This document shows positions 12,561 to 24,306 of a stretch of 64,000 bases of DNA, in pieces (position 1 is the first letter of the stretch; every line of letters begins with the position of its first letter). Under the pieces are notes generated by a model. It was not told where the DNA came from, made no database searches, and saw nothing but the letters and a program-made list of their open reading frames with translations. The translations under genes were made by a program, and so were the position numbers. Source of the DNA: Cryptomeria japonica (Eukaryota; Streptophyta; Pinopsida; Cupressales; Cupressaceae); the NCBI RefSeq assembly GCF_030272615.1, contig NC_081415.1, positions 264,356,925 to 264,420,924 on the forward strand, in the 5' to 3' direction.

Positions 12561-13375
12561 GTTATTTTAATATTGAACAAGATCCTAAAGCTAATGATGA
12601 TGATGTTGGTCTTGATGAAGACTCATATGACTTGATTAGTCATTTTATTATTTTTATATTTGACAATGAGTGTGTATCATTACATTCATGTTGACAAATT
12701 GATATCAAATTAGTATAGTGAATTTGTAATATTTGAGGAAATTTTGCTGAGTGTATTCATGATATGTGATATTCTCAGCTTCATATTAGTTTTTAGGCTG
12801 CAAATATATATATATAATGTGAGTTTTATATGAACTTACCCAAAATATACCGAGCCCAAAAATATTTTTGTATTGACATTATGGTACCCATTTATTAGTG
12901 CTTGTACGAAATTCCAATTGGACAGCTTAGTCTAATCTTCTAAAAGTTTCCCAACCACCACAAAGTACATTTTTTTGGAAATGAGAGATGGCAGGGAAAT
13001 TGATTTTTGGGATGCTTTGTGGAATGTGCATGGAATCTAAAATACTTGCCAGAATTAAAACAAGAAAAAGTTATTCTTTCCATAAAGTGGGCACAACAGT
13101 TTATGGTTATTGAGAATTGAAGAAGTTCAAAGCATTACTTGATGAGATTGGGAAAAAAGACAAGTTCTTGCCCCCTAAATCAAAAATAAGTTTTTAACAA
13201 ATACTTAACAAAAGAAAGATTTCTTGAAAACAAGGGAAAGATGCGATTAGGTGGTCAAGAGCAACAAAACTAGAGATTACTAGCCAAACTTGGTTATCTT
13301 ATGGCTGCTAAAACAAATCTTAATCTCAAGGAGCCTAAATATTGTTGTTAGAGAAAACTTTGTCTCCCTAGACTC
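12561..13375. other. Non-coding LINE-half sequence, copy B
   Basis: Single-copy equivalent of the duplicated stretch 2006-2744 in copy A, followed by sequence like 2760-3350. No gene seen. It ends at TCCCTAGACTC, where an insertion begins. Confidence 0.65.
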
Positions 13376-13761
13376 TATAAAATTTTAACTAAACCTACAC
13401 AAGATAGTATAATAGATATCTTTAGAGGGAAAAAAAAAAGAGAGAGAGAGAGAACTTAAAGAGAGAACTTGCAGGTTAAAAGAAGAAAAAATGAGAATAA
13501 GAAGAATGAAAACTATATCAACTGATTGATATTTTTCATGAGTTTGCAAAGATACATAGAACCTCCATTAAAGTAGAACAGGAGGAAAAACAGGAATAAA
13601 ACTGAAAAAACAGTGATATTCCTTAGTTAGCTTAACAACTAAGCAACAATAATTTTATCCGAGTTATGGGAATAAAATAGAAAGTTGTGATAATCATCCA
13701 TAAAACATGGATAACAAAAATCCCATAAAAAAAGAGAGAAAAATGGATTAGATCGCTAACA
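13376..13761 (-). mobile_element. LTR-like block, minus orientation
   Basis: Read on the minus strand it starts TGTTAGCGATCTAATCC at 13761, directly after a purine run (CTTAAGGGGGGT), the usual order of polypurine tract then 3' LTR. Its ATTATTGTTGCTTAGTTG segment is similar to ACTATTGTTGCTTGGATTC in the plus-oriented block at 13807. The outer end near 13376 is not precise. Confidence 0.6.
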
Positions 13762-13806
13762 ACCCCCCTTAAGTCTTCACTCTCATTACTTAGACTCAAG
13801 AGGGGG

Positions 13807-14238
13807 TGTTAGTGCATGTTATCTTTTTTTCCTTGTTTTATGGGCGTTGTTGTCCATTTTATTCTTGCGGCTTGGGAAAAACTATTGTTGCTTGGATTCT
13901 AAAGCTAATAACTAAGGAGGATATTAGGCTTTCAATCTGTTGTTTCCAGATTTGTAACTTTCTTCTAGTTTTTTTTTTCCAAATTCACCCCTTTTCCTCT
14001 ATTTTATGCTTTCACAAAGGCTATATATTTTGTAATTTCTTCATTTGTAAATTAATGAAATAAATTTATTCTCATTCTTGCTCTCAAACTTTCTCTCTTC
14101 TACAAATTTACCTTTCTTTTTTCTAACTAGATTTTATTATGCTAAATTAATGAAACAGATTTATTCTCATTCTTGCTCTCAAATTTTCTCTCTGTTCTAC
14201 AATTTTGTTTTTTTTCGAACGAGACTTTATTGTGCTAT
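13807..14238 (+). mobile_element. LTR-like block, plus orientation, with 95-bp duplication
   Basis: Starts TGTTAGTGCATG directly after the purine run AAGAGGGGG (13799-13806). The 3' part holds two tandem 95-bp units (14049-14143 and 14144-14238), each beginning AAATTAATGAAA and ending in TTATTRTGCTA. LINE-half sequence resumes at 14239. With the minus-oriented block it forms a head-to-head pair with only about 45 bp between the two LTR starts. Host sequence of about 85 bp present in A and C is missing here. Confidence 0.6.
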
Positions 14239-14800
14239 TGCTACCTACGCTTATAGCAGGAAAATCCACCAAATCACTTATTCCTTTAATTCCTTGTTGC
14301 TGTCAATCGTTAGAATTGGTTACGTAGAAATTTTAATTGGCCTTGGGCTCCTTGGGCTAATTCAATTTCTCTAAATCAGACTCTTTCGTCAGACCATTTC
14401 ATCTTGGCCTTCTGTAGGGCCTAAAGGGGTATTTGGATCCAATTGGAAGGTAGCCCGTTTAATTCACATGTGGAATATATTGCTCAAGCAAAATAGGGGA
14501 CAGATCTAGAACAGTGAAAGAAAGTTAAACCAGATTGAAGTTGTTATTTCTGAACTGGTACTTTGAAATAGGCTGTGTCATTAAAGATTCCTTCAGTTCC
14601 TTGCTTTGAGCAGCTTCCATGAAACTGATTGAAGGCACAAACAATGAAGTAGAGACTCAAGCTTGAGTCCTGGGGCTTCAAGTAGAAGAACAATGTGGGA
14701 CCAACTAAGTCATTATTGAAGGGAATTCGACCTTTGGAATCTCACACAGAAATCCTTTACTAATTCTGCTTAACATGTATTCTAGTGAATTCCTATAAAA
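14239..14800 (+). pseudogene. LINE C-terminus, copy B, RNase H half deleted
   Basis: Matches copies A and C, including the CTTATAGCAGGAAAATCCAC block and GATTGAAGGCACAAACAATG. At 14553-14563 GAACTGGTACTTTGAAATAGG joins two points about 200 bp apart in copy C (57963 and 58171). The lost piece holds the first RNase H catalytic motif. Both points carry CTGG, so the deletion probably used a short homology. Confidence 0.7.
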
Positions 14801-15507
14801 AAATTGCATACATGTCAAGGAAAATGATTTACTAATTCCTGTATGCAACTTCAAGAAACTATGACCTGATTCGACCTAATTTAAGTACTACTTAGAAATG
14901 GTCGATTCTAAGTCACTAAGTGATCAGCTCAACCAATTGCAGTGCAAGCAGAAAGTGTTGTTTCGATAATTATGACCGAATTCAGTCTAATTTGTTTGCT
15001 ATAAACAAATCTTAAAGAAGTTAGTATTAGAAAAAAACAATTGTCAACCAAATTCACTTTACTCTGTTCTAGCTGTATCACATTCTGTAAAGCAAACCGC
15101 CATTACTTGAGATTTCAGCATTTCACTCAATATAATCTATTTTGGTAAATCTTAACTCAACATCAACTTAAAAACCCTAAACTACTCGAGAGTCTGTGTG
15201 ATTTTTAAACAGAAAAGAACAACTTAGTCAAAAATTAAATCATGTCAACTTAGAGACCATAAAAAGGTATATAATTGAATATATCCAGTGTAAATTAGCC
15301 CTAAATTGACTTCATGAAACCACAGAAATGAACAAAACCTGTGCCATTTTCATTGTTTTCCTTTTACGGCATTTCGCAACAGCCAAATTCGCATTTAACT
15401 CTACATCGCTATTTCGAACTAATCTTAAAACAAGAATAAACTAAAAGCATTTGAAACTCGGTTACATCAATTTTAAAAAGTAAGGAGAAGATGATAATAA
15501 GACATAC

Positions 15508-15613
15508 ATTTTGGTTTCCTCAACAATATTCTGGGTTGAGGATTGGTTTCGCGGGAATTAGCAGGTTGGGAACTACTGGCATGGTTTGGATTAGTAGGGT
15601 TCCTGCTAGCCAT
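15508..15613 (-). other. Possible exon with NHASSSQ repeat, copy B
   Basis: Minus-strand ATG at 15613-15611, reading MASRNPTNPNHASSSQ, then PANSRETNPQPRILLRKPK, with a single NHASSSQ unit. The frame runs into AT/GTATGT (GT at 15507-15506), the same possible splice donor as in copies A and C. No stop inside. Same reservations as for copy A: open and conserved in position, but unrecognised. Confidence 0.3.
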
Positions 15614-15767
15614 TCTTCTCCCTCCCAGTTAATTTCGAGGTTGGGGGGGAAGGAGATATATTTCCACATCCCAGTGGCCATCAGCTTTGAATCTTACGAA
15701 GCTTTTGTTATTCTTAGTGAGGATTCAGGAAGGAGAACAAGAGGAACCAGGTGGGTCCGCCAGTTAT

Positions 15768-15925
15768 GGGGGACCAAAAGGGCTAAATTATTTACACCAT
15801 TAATTGCCTCGCTTTACAAAGTAAAGGAAGCATATCATCCAGTCTTGGGGGACCAAAAGGGCTAAATTATTTACACCATTAATTGCCTCGCTTTACAAAG
15901 CAAAGGAAGCATATCATCCAGTCTC
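15768..15925. repeat. 79-bp tandem duplication
   Basis: GGGACCAAAAGGGCTAAATT at about 15770 returns at 15849, followed by near-identical sequence through CATATCATCCAGTC. Copies A and C have one unit. Confidence 0.9.
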
Positions 15926-16090
15926 GGTCATAAGGAAAGCAAGGGAAAGAGATTCTCTGGTACAATTAGCCTTTGCTTCCAGGAGTGGTGAAGTATAGAT
16001 TCTAAAGAAACAGATGAAAGCACGGATTGCCTATTTGAATGACATGTTGATAATGATAGTAAGTAAAAGATTTAACTTATCAACAGTTGG

Positions 16091-17925
16091 AAGTGATGTA
16101 GGAGAGTGGCTTTGGTTACTAAAATGTGGTTTTGGGCATGACTAGTTATATCTTAATGTATTTTGAAAAGTAAGATGTAGACAATCACAAAATTTAAAGC
16201 TTAATAGATAAGAAAGGATGTTAGAGTCTTAAAAGATTAAAAAGGTCACAAGCGTTTAGACAATTGAAGGGTTAAATTATCCATATATATAAATTAAACT
16301 ACATTAAATAAAGTATAAATTTATTATTTTCTGAGTTGTTATGTTATGGTCTGTTATTCATTTCTAATGAATTTGAGTTATGATAAAATGTTAGGCACTT
16401 ACATGATGTTAATATTTATTTTCACAAAATCATCCTACTATCCATTTTCAAGCTTTATCTATTCAACTCATAAGATGCCAATATCCATTTTCACAAAAAC
16501 ATTCTACTATTCACATGCAAGCATTATTAACTCAAGATTTGACAATAGAATATGTAATTACATATAATTTTCAAATTCAAGAATTGTGAACCACAGCAAA
16601 ATATTACAAGATCAATTTTAAGACATCACAATCATGATATTACATTCCATATTGATATCTAATTTCAACTTAAATCACAATCTTTATTCTAGTTATTTAT
16701 TTTTAAATGACATGGAGGTATTTTCGGTAAAATTGTGGTGATCAAAATCGCATAAATCACAAATTGCTTATTTGTTTTGATTTCTATATAATAGTTATCA
16801 TATAGGTAGTGTATTTTTATATAAAAGTTCAAAATCGTCTAACCTAGAGGGAATTTGACGTTTTCCACACCAAGAATCTTGGTCCAACTTGTAAATTGCT
16901 CATTCTTCACCTTAAATTGATTATACTACATGAAATCCAACCTCATTCAATTTCAAGGCACCGTGAAATTGAGTCTTGCCTTTTTAATTCATATTTTAGA
17001 ATTAATCATGTGTTATCTCCTTCCAACTAGTCACTACCTACCAACATCAGTGTGGAATATTTCAAAATGTTTTCTAAATTGTTGTATAAAATGATAGGCT
17101 CTAAAGCATCTTAATTATCTACTAATTATTTGGACATTGAAAAGAGCTCTCACTAATTAGTTGTTACGTTATTCTAGGAGTACATATAAGGATTCACAAT
17201 TCCATCAACATCTATATAGTTAACAACATATAGAAATATTATGTGGTTTTTTGTTTTTATAAGGTTTTGACCAAGGGAGAATCACCCTACCGAGAAGCTT
17301 ATCAAAGGTGTTTATCAACACCACTAGTCACTCATTGCAAGTTTAACTATCAATGCTAAGCTCCTATTTCTAGATATAAAGTTTCATGGTTCTTAGGTCA
17401 TTTTTGTGTACAAAATGTCAATTTAAAAAACTAAGTTTGATTTTTTCATTGTTTTGATCCAAATTAATGGCACGCCTTGAAATAAATCCTTTATAGAAAT
17501 TCTAACGTACAATCTAATCCAAATTTCATCATTCTACTTCTAACACATCAAAAAAGGTGCAATTTTGAGTTACAACAACAATTATGATCAAAATAATAGA
17601 CAATTATCTATTAACCAACAAAATAAACTAGCAATTTTATTTTATTTTCATTTAAAAAATTTTAAATTATGTTAGATGATCAATAATAACTCCAAATAAA
17701 GATAATAAGATTATATTGATTCTTATATTCATTGAACCTTCTTTTAGAAAACACTTTTTTTTTTTTTTACAATTTTGTGAACTCAACATTTCAAACCCTC
17801 TAGGTTTGTCTTAGGGTTTTGACATTCTCTTCTTTAAGTTTTTCAAATATAATTAAGGCATGGATCCACCCTTATTTATGGCTTCATTGTTATATATTGG
17901 TTATGTCTTGGTTTTTTATTGTTGC
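16091..17925 (+). repeat. D half, second copy, left part
   Basis: Starts AAGTGATGTAGGAGAGTGGC directly after copy B and aligns with the first D copy through TTATGTCTTGG near 17901. It is cut by the solo LTR at 17926. No coding content seen. Confidence 0.75.
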
Positions 17926-18833
17926 TATTGGCATTGACAAAACCAATCAATCCAGAGAACCGGTATATGCGCTAAGATTTGTCATTGATGTCCAACACTT
18001 ACTAGTGAAGACAATAATCGGTGAAGTGGTATAGGTGGACTGGTGACTTACAAACACATGGTAACAACAGTGGTAACAAATGACCAAAGGTTCAATCAGC
18101 TCAAGGAAAGATAGACTAAGCCAACCGGTCTGTCACTCAAGAAGATCGGTCACTCTAATGATGATGAAGTCACTAAAGGTGACTCAAGAAAGAAAACTTG
18201 AGGTTGTATGCAAACCTGAACCTCTTTGGCAAACATGGGAAGAGACTTGATGCTAGCACAACAAATCGACAATCAAAGGATGAATCGGTAATACAGAAGT
18301 GCAGTGGAAAACTGGTATACCGATATGACAGAAGGAAGACAGGTGTTCACCATAAATCTCGGAGCGGTGATCGGTTATTCAGTTGCGATGGCAAAAGATG
18401 AGTTGGTGAGTTTGTGTCTATGCCAAATCATATGTTGGTAAGGTCAACTTCAATTATCATGCAATCAAGCATGATTACCTGCAGAATTTATGGTTCGCAC
18501 TTGATTGAACACGACCCATAAATTACTATCTTTGGAGGATGCGGTGGTAGAATTTGTTTGAACACTTGGTAGAAATGTTGGAAGGCATACAAAGAAAGAG
18601 AGGGATATTTTGAATTTGAAATCTTTCGAAATCCATGATTGCTTTGATTAAGGGATCATCTAAAAGTGTTGACAAAAAATGTATAAAGTGTTGGTGAATT
18701 CATTCAGAAAGATTTGATCGTGAAATTTGCAACAAGCGGATCTTGTTGAAAGCGATCCAAAGTGAAGAGAAGAGAGAGAGGAAGTGCTAAGAGGTTTTAG
18801 CAGAGTAGAGGGTGTTTGAGGTAGATCAACTAA

Positions 18834-18988
18834 GTGCAGAGTCAAGAAACAGAGAAGCGACAGAGTGCAGAGCTGAAGGATAGAGAACCGGCTGAGTGCA
18901 GAGCCAAAGGTCAGAGGATCGACAGAGTGCAGAGCCAAGGGACAGGTGACCGGCTGAGTGAAGAGCAGAAGGTGTAAGAAGAAAACCG
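18834..18988 (+). repeat. 31-bp minisatellite with alternating units
   Basis: Five units begin GTGCAGAG (or GTGAAGAG) at 18834, 18865, 18896, 18927 and 18958. The first four units end alternately CGACAGA and CGGCTGA, so the higher-order period is 62 bp. It lies inside the solo LTR. Confidence 0.85.
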
Positions 18989-19346
18989 GTGATGTGCAGA
19001 GAAGACACAACTGGTGTGAATTGAGTTTGATGCATGTTGAGATCTAATCAAGCTATCAGTAGCTAATTCAACAAATCATCCATATGTTTCTTTCTACACA
19101 CTGCAACATAAATCTCTTCACTGGGTGGACTTTAACAAGTCCCTTTGTAAAATCCCTTAACCAGGTGACATCTTAATTGATGTTCTTAAGTCCTTTAACC
19201 AGGCTACCTTTAACAGGGTAAAGACACTAATCGGCCTTAACTGGGTGGCACCTAATAGTGTCTTTGTAATCTCCTAATAGGGATGACCCCTTATCGGGCG
19301 TACTTCAAAAGAGTACAATTTTTGTGAGTTCCTACTCACACCGTGG

Positions 19347-20336
19347 GGTGAACTCACAAAGCTGGTTCCCACTTTTTGGTACGTCCTGATTTTTGCTAAA
19401 ATCATACATTTTTTAGAAAATATAATGATTTAAGCTTTAAGAGGTCCCATTTTAAGTAATTAATTGAAGAGAGTTAAATCAAAGGCTCTTAGATCAAAAT
19501 TTATTGGATAGAACCTCTCTACTTCTAAATCATACTTGCAATGGAGTCTCCTTTGCATCTATCAAATGCTGACAAAAAACCAATTTTATTAGCTTTTGGG
19601 GGGTCAAATTAATTCATTTATAAGTTTTTATTTTAAAAGTATTTAGTCCTTATTATAAGCTTTCCAAATAGTATAACTTTTAATAGATTTAATTTCATTA
19701 ATATATTTTTATTTTATTTCTTATGAATGTAGGTTTTTCACCGAACATGAACTTCTTTGTTCAATGCATTGGGAAAAATAGTAAACTAATTCATTTTTTT
19801 TTTGAAAAATATCTATGCACTAGGTATTGATGTTTTCTTTCTAACAAAAAAGAGAAAATTGAATTTTGATATATATAGAACAAGTTATGTGTTCAAACGT
19901 ACACCTATATCTAAATTATAATTAGTCGAACTTCAAAACTTAATAAAATGAAAAATATTCAACATATCACTATCAAACCAACTGTATGCACTGGGTATTG
20001 ATGTTACAAACCAAAATTCAAAAGAATTAAGTTTTTATCATTTATAAAAAAAAAATTATGCATTTCAGGATACACATCACTCTTAAAAAATGTTGTTTGC
20101 TAAAAAAAATAACTTTTTGAGGGAGATGGAAAAATCAATTAAATTTTATTCAAACAAATTTGAAAAAAATATATTTAGAATCTACAAACAAGATGTTAAA
20201 AAACACTAGTTTATATCATCTTCAAATTCTTAACGGTTTAAAAGTTGGTGGTGTTGGAAAGTGAAGGTTTTTTTCAAAATATTCATATAAGTGTCAAAGT
20301 TGGTCAAAAAGTGGGAACCAGTATTGTGAGTTCACC
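19347..20336. mobile_element. Non-autonomous DNA transposon with 32-bp TIRs
   Basis: Left end (19347-19378) starts GGTGAACTCACAAAGCTGG; the right end (20305-20336) is its inverse with about two mismatches, ending TTGTGAGTTCACC. Both ends hold the TTCCCACTTTTTG core. CGTGG flanks the left end (19342-19346) and recurs one base beyond the right end (20338-20342). The related copia LTR at 39570-39585 shows the empty site, ACCGTGGTTTTTCC. The inside is AT-rich with no transposase. The termini do not match a superfamily I can name with confidence; the target duplication is about 5 bp if the extra T belongs to the element. Confidence 0.8.
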
Positions 20337-20537
20337 TCGTGGTTTTCTCCCATTTGGGTTTCCACGAGATAACTTCTTGGTGTCACTTTCTACTTTTCAT
20401 GCTTGCATATTTTACTTCAGTGATTAAGTATATTGTTAAATATTAGATGAATGCAGATTTAAGTTAAAAGTTTAATTTTGAAGATTTGATCAAGTGTTGA
20501 TTCACCCCTCCCCTCTCAGCACGGATTGGAACTAACA

Positions 20538-22790
20538 ATTGCAACATATTTGATACCTACTTACCTTCCCTTGGATTGTGCAATCTTATTTTTTATCATG
20601 GATTCTCATGCTCATTTTCTTTATTATTTGTACATGCATGCATTGATGGTTTTGATTTTCTTGTATATTGTGTGGCATTTGTTCATTCCATCTATGAGGC
20701 TTTCATGTCTTTTTGTCTTATGGCTAAGGATAAATTTTCTATTAAGACATTATTTTATTATGTGTGATTTTCTCTACTTCATGAAGTAGTTTATTAATTT
20801 CCTTCCATTTTGTATTAATTTACTTTACTTGTTCATGTGTTTCCTTTTGTTGATAATGTTCCCACTAAAATTCTTGCGACAACTAACCAATCATTTTGTT
20901 GTTTATCATAAAGGCGAAAGTAGAATCTAACTAGTCAGAGGAATAAGGTAGGTCCTATGATAAAAATATGGAGAAAATAATCTATTTCAAAGGTCACTTT
21001 TTTTTTAAGAAATAACTAAATATAAAATATGATAAACTTGTAAAGAAGTTAATTTATTATGAATATCACCATTCTTGTGAGTCAAAAAAATAAAAAAAAT
21101 AAATCTACTATATTTTCATGTTCAAATTTTAACCCATTGGAAAAAAAATGACTAATATTTTTTTTGTTAAAACACTAAGGCACCTATCATGTGCAATATC
21201 ATAGCATAATGTGTGTATCAAATGACATTGCACATGCAACACTAGAACTAGCACGGGTAAAAATAAAAAATTGTGTCACGTTTCAGGCCAGCTTATCAAC
21301 ACAAGTGAATTTAAATAATTCTAACTAAAAATTATTTTGTCAAACACATAGTCTATATAGATTCATTATAGCTAAGTTATATATGAGCCACAACTTTTTC
21401 AATTGGAAGTGTCTATTAAATGTATATCTTATACCATTTTAGGTCTAATTACCAAAAAAAAATTAAAATTAAAAAAAACTTGATGTTTCAAAACTCTTAC
21501 TTTTATAAATAATATTTTTTTAAATGTAAAACTACCCTTTTATAGATTTATAAGTGAATTTTACAAAATATATATCTTTTAATATTTAATATTTTATTTT
21601 TATTGAAAGTAGGTCATCGACACTAAAATATAAGGTTGATTATCTTGTCAAGGAAAAATATTAAACTTTATTTAAAAATTTGGAAAAAAATATGATGCAG
21701 TAGAGAAAAGAATCCGTGTCAAGATGATATAATTCTTTTTTAATTTGGATAAATAATTAAAAAAAAAAGTAGCAGCAACTAGAAAGAGTTATATTTCAAC
21801 ACACACAACTTTTCAAATTTATTGAAAATATATATTTATAAAAAATATTAAAAAATATATCCATACACTAAAGTTTCAAGTTATCAATATACACAAAGAA
21901 ATTGAAGAAAAAAACTAAATAAAGTGTGGCAGCTTGTGTAACTTCAAGTTCAGCATTTTATCAGCAACTAAATTATAGTGTTTACTTTATAAAAATTTGT
22001 ATTCAAATAATTTTTTTAATTTTTGTCAAAATTACAAACATAAAATAGACAAAAGAATATAAATTTTATTAGTTTACATGATTTCAAAATTTAAAACATA
22101 TATTTCACTTTCTATTGCTTTAATTTAAAAAGGTGAATCAACATTGGTCATTTTATTTATAAAAGTGTGACGTGGTTTTGTACTTTTACCTATACATCAT
22201 CCAAGGGCAAGGAAGAGGGATAGAATAGAATATGAATGGGATGTAAAATTTCATTCATGCACACCTTTCAATGATGGATATCCTAATTGAGAAATGAAAT
22301 CTAGTCATAAGATACCTCATGGGACAACTCTCTCTAGGATTAATCCCTTTGGGCTCACTAGAAGGAAGCAAGGTGGTCATGCCATTGTGGCACAACAGAG
22401 TGTCTAAAACAACCAATTCTAGAAATATGTACTAAGACAATTGAATTAACGAAGTAATTATCTGGTCAAGTAGGCTAACATTTAAGAAACATAGTATTTG
22501 AAAGTGTTATCTAGGAAATCTAATTATTGATCTCATGATCTAACAAATATCTAAAAATGATTATGAATTTACCCCTATCCTTTCTTATGAGTAATTAGCT
22601 TAATTGTCATAGTTTTTCTAATTTCTAGAATTAAAATAAAGTTACTTGTATAGTCTTGAATTTCTATTAATAACATATCTCTATATAAAATGGATTAATA
22701 TCAACTTTTAAAGTTATAGCCTTCCATTAAAATAAGGTAATTAAAATAACATTAGAGAACAAGTATCATGAGTTTTATATAGATAGATAG
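20538..22790 (+). repeat. D half, second copy, right part
   Basis: Resumes at TGCAACATATTTGATACC and follows the first D copy past TAGGATTAATCCCTTTGGG near 22336 to about 22790. A segment present in the first copy near 11620-11700 is missing near 22740. It then loses similarity and no LINE half follows. Confidence 0.7.
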
Positions 22791-23460
<670 letters not shown>

Positions 23461-23504
23461 ATTAGTTTTGATATGTTTTTTTAAAGATTACAAGTCGGTT
23501 GCTA

Positions 23505-23808
23505 AAGTGATGTAGGATAGTGGTTTTGGTTACTAAATATTGGTTTTGGTGTATGAATACTTATGTCTTAATTTATTTTAAAAAGTAAGCTTAATAGATA
23601 AGAAGGCTAGATTTTTTAGACAAGTGACTTGGGTTAGATTATGCAAATGTAAAGTAAATTATATTAAATAAAATATAAAATTATCATTTAAAGAGTTGTT
23701 ATGAAGTGGTCAAATGCATTCATTTCTAATGAGTTTAGTTTATGAAAAAGTGTTGGACACAAAACTGACAAGATGCTAATATTCATTGTTACAAAAACAT
23801 TCTATTTT
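23505..23808 (+). repeat. D half, third copy, segment 1
   Basis: Starts AAAGTGATGTAGGATAGTGG and aligns with the first D copy to ACAAAAACATTCTATTTT, where the 4.3-kb insertion interrupts it. Confidence 0.75.
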
Positions 23809-24219
23809 TGTAGTGCCCCTCCCTAATTCATACTCTATGATGGTTATGCTAGATTATAGTGGACTCTTTTCATGACTTGATACATCAAGTTTTCATGCAT
23901 TGTTCTTTCATGTTTGAGATACTTCTTCGTATAAGTGGATACGTTATGGTATTTATGATGACGATTTTATATTTAGGGTTACTTGAAAATGCTAGGGTTT
24001 ACTATTTGATGGACTAGGTGATAATACATCTCTTAGATGATATAGTTTATGTTTTCTATTTATGATGCTATATCTTATGCTAACCTTGATTCTGATAACT
24101 TTATTGGATACGAGTGATGGTGGTTTAATTATACTATATCTATCTTTATGTTATTTACTATATGCAATTGTGTAAGAGATGATACCACATCACTCATCAT
24201 GAGAAGGATGTGATGTTAT

Positions 24220-24306
<87 letters not shown>

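Larger units (their letters stand above)
14801..16090. other. Conserved 3' flank of the LINE half, copy B
   Basis: Aligns with 4231-5642 and 58430-59830. It contains the minus-strand frame at 15508-15613 and a 79-bp tandem duplication, and joins D directly at 16091. Confidence 0.65.
17926..20537 (+). mobile_element. Copia-type solo LTR holding a second transposon
   Basis: Begins TATTGGCATTGAC (decayed from a TGTTGG start) and ends CTCTCAGC...ACTAACA, bracketed by GTTGC (17921-17925) and ATTGC (20538-20542). The D sequence is continuous across it. The late part (19120-19330) has the AACCAGG, TAACAGGG and GAGTACAATTTTTGTGAG motifs also present in the copia LTR at 39410-39560, so the two belong to related families. 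Without the inner transposon it is about 1.6 kb. No internal coding, so a solo LTR. Confidence 0.8.

Noticed and set aside
18660-19035. Minus-strand frames of 116 and 69 codons with repeated LHSV..L motifs
   Set aside because: Produced by the 31-bp minisatellite in the solo LTR. The period is not a multiple of three, and no protein feature is recognisable.
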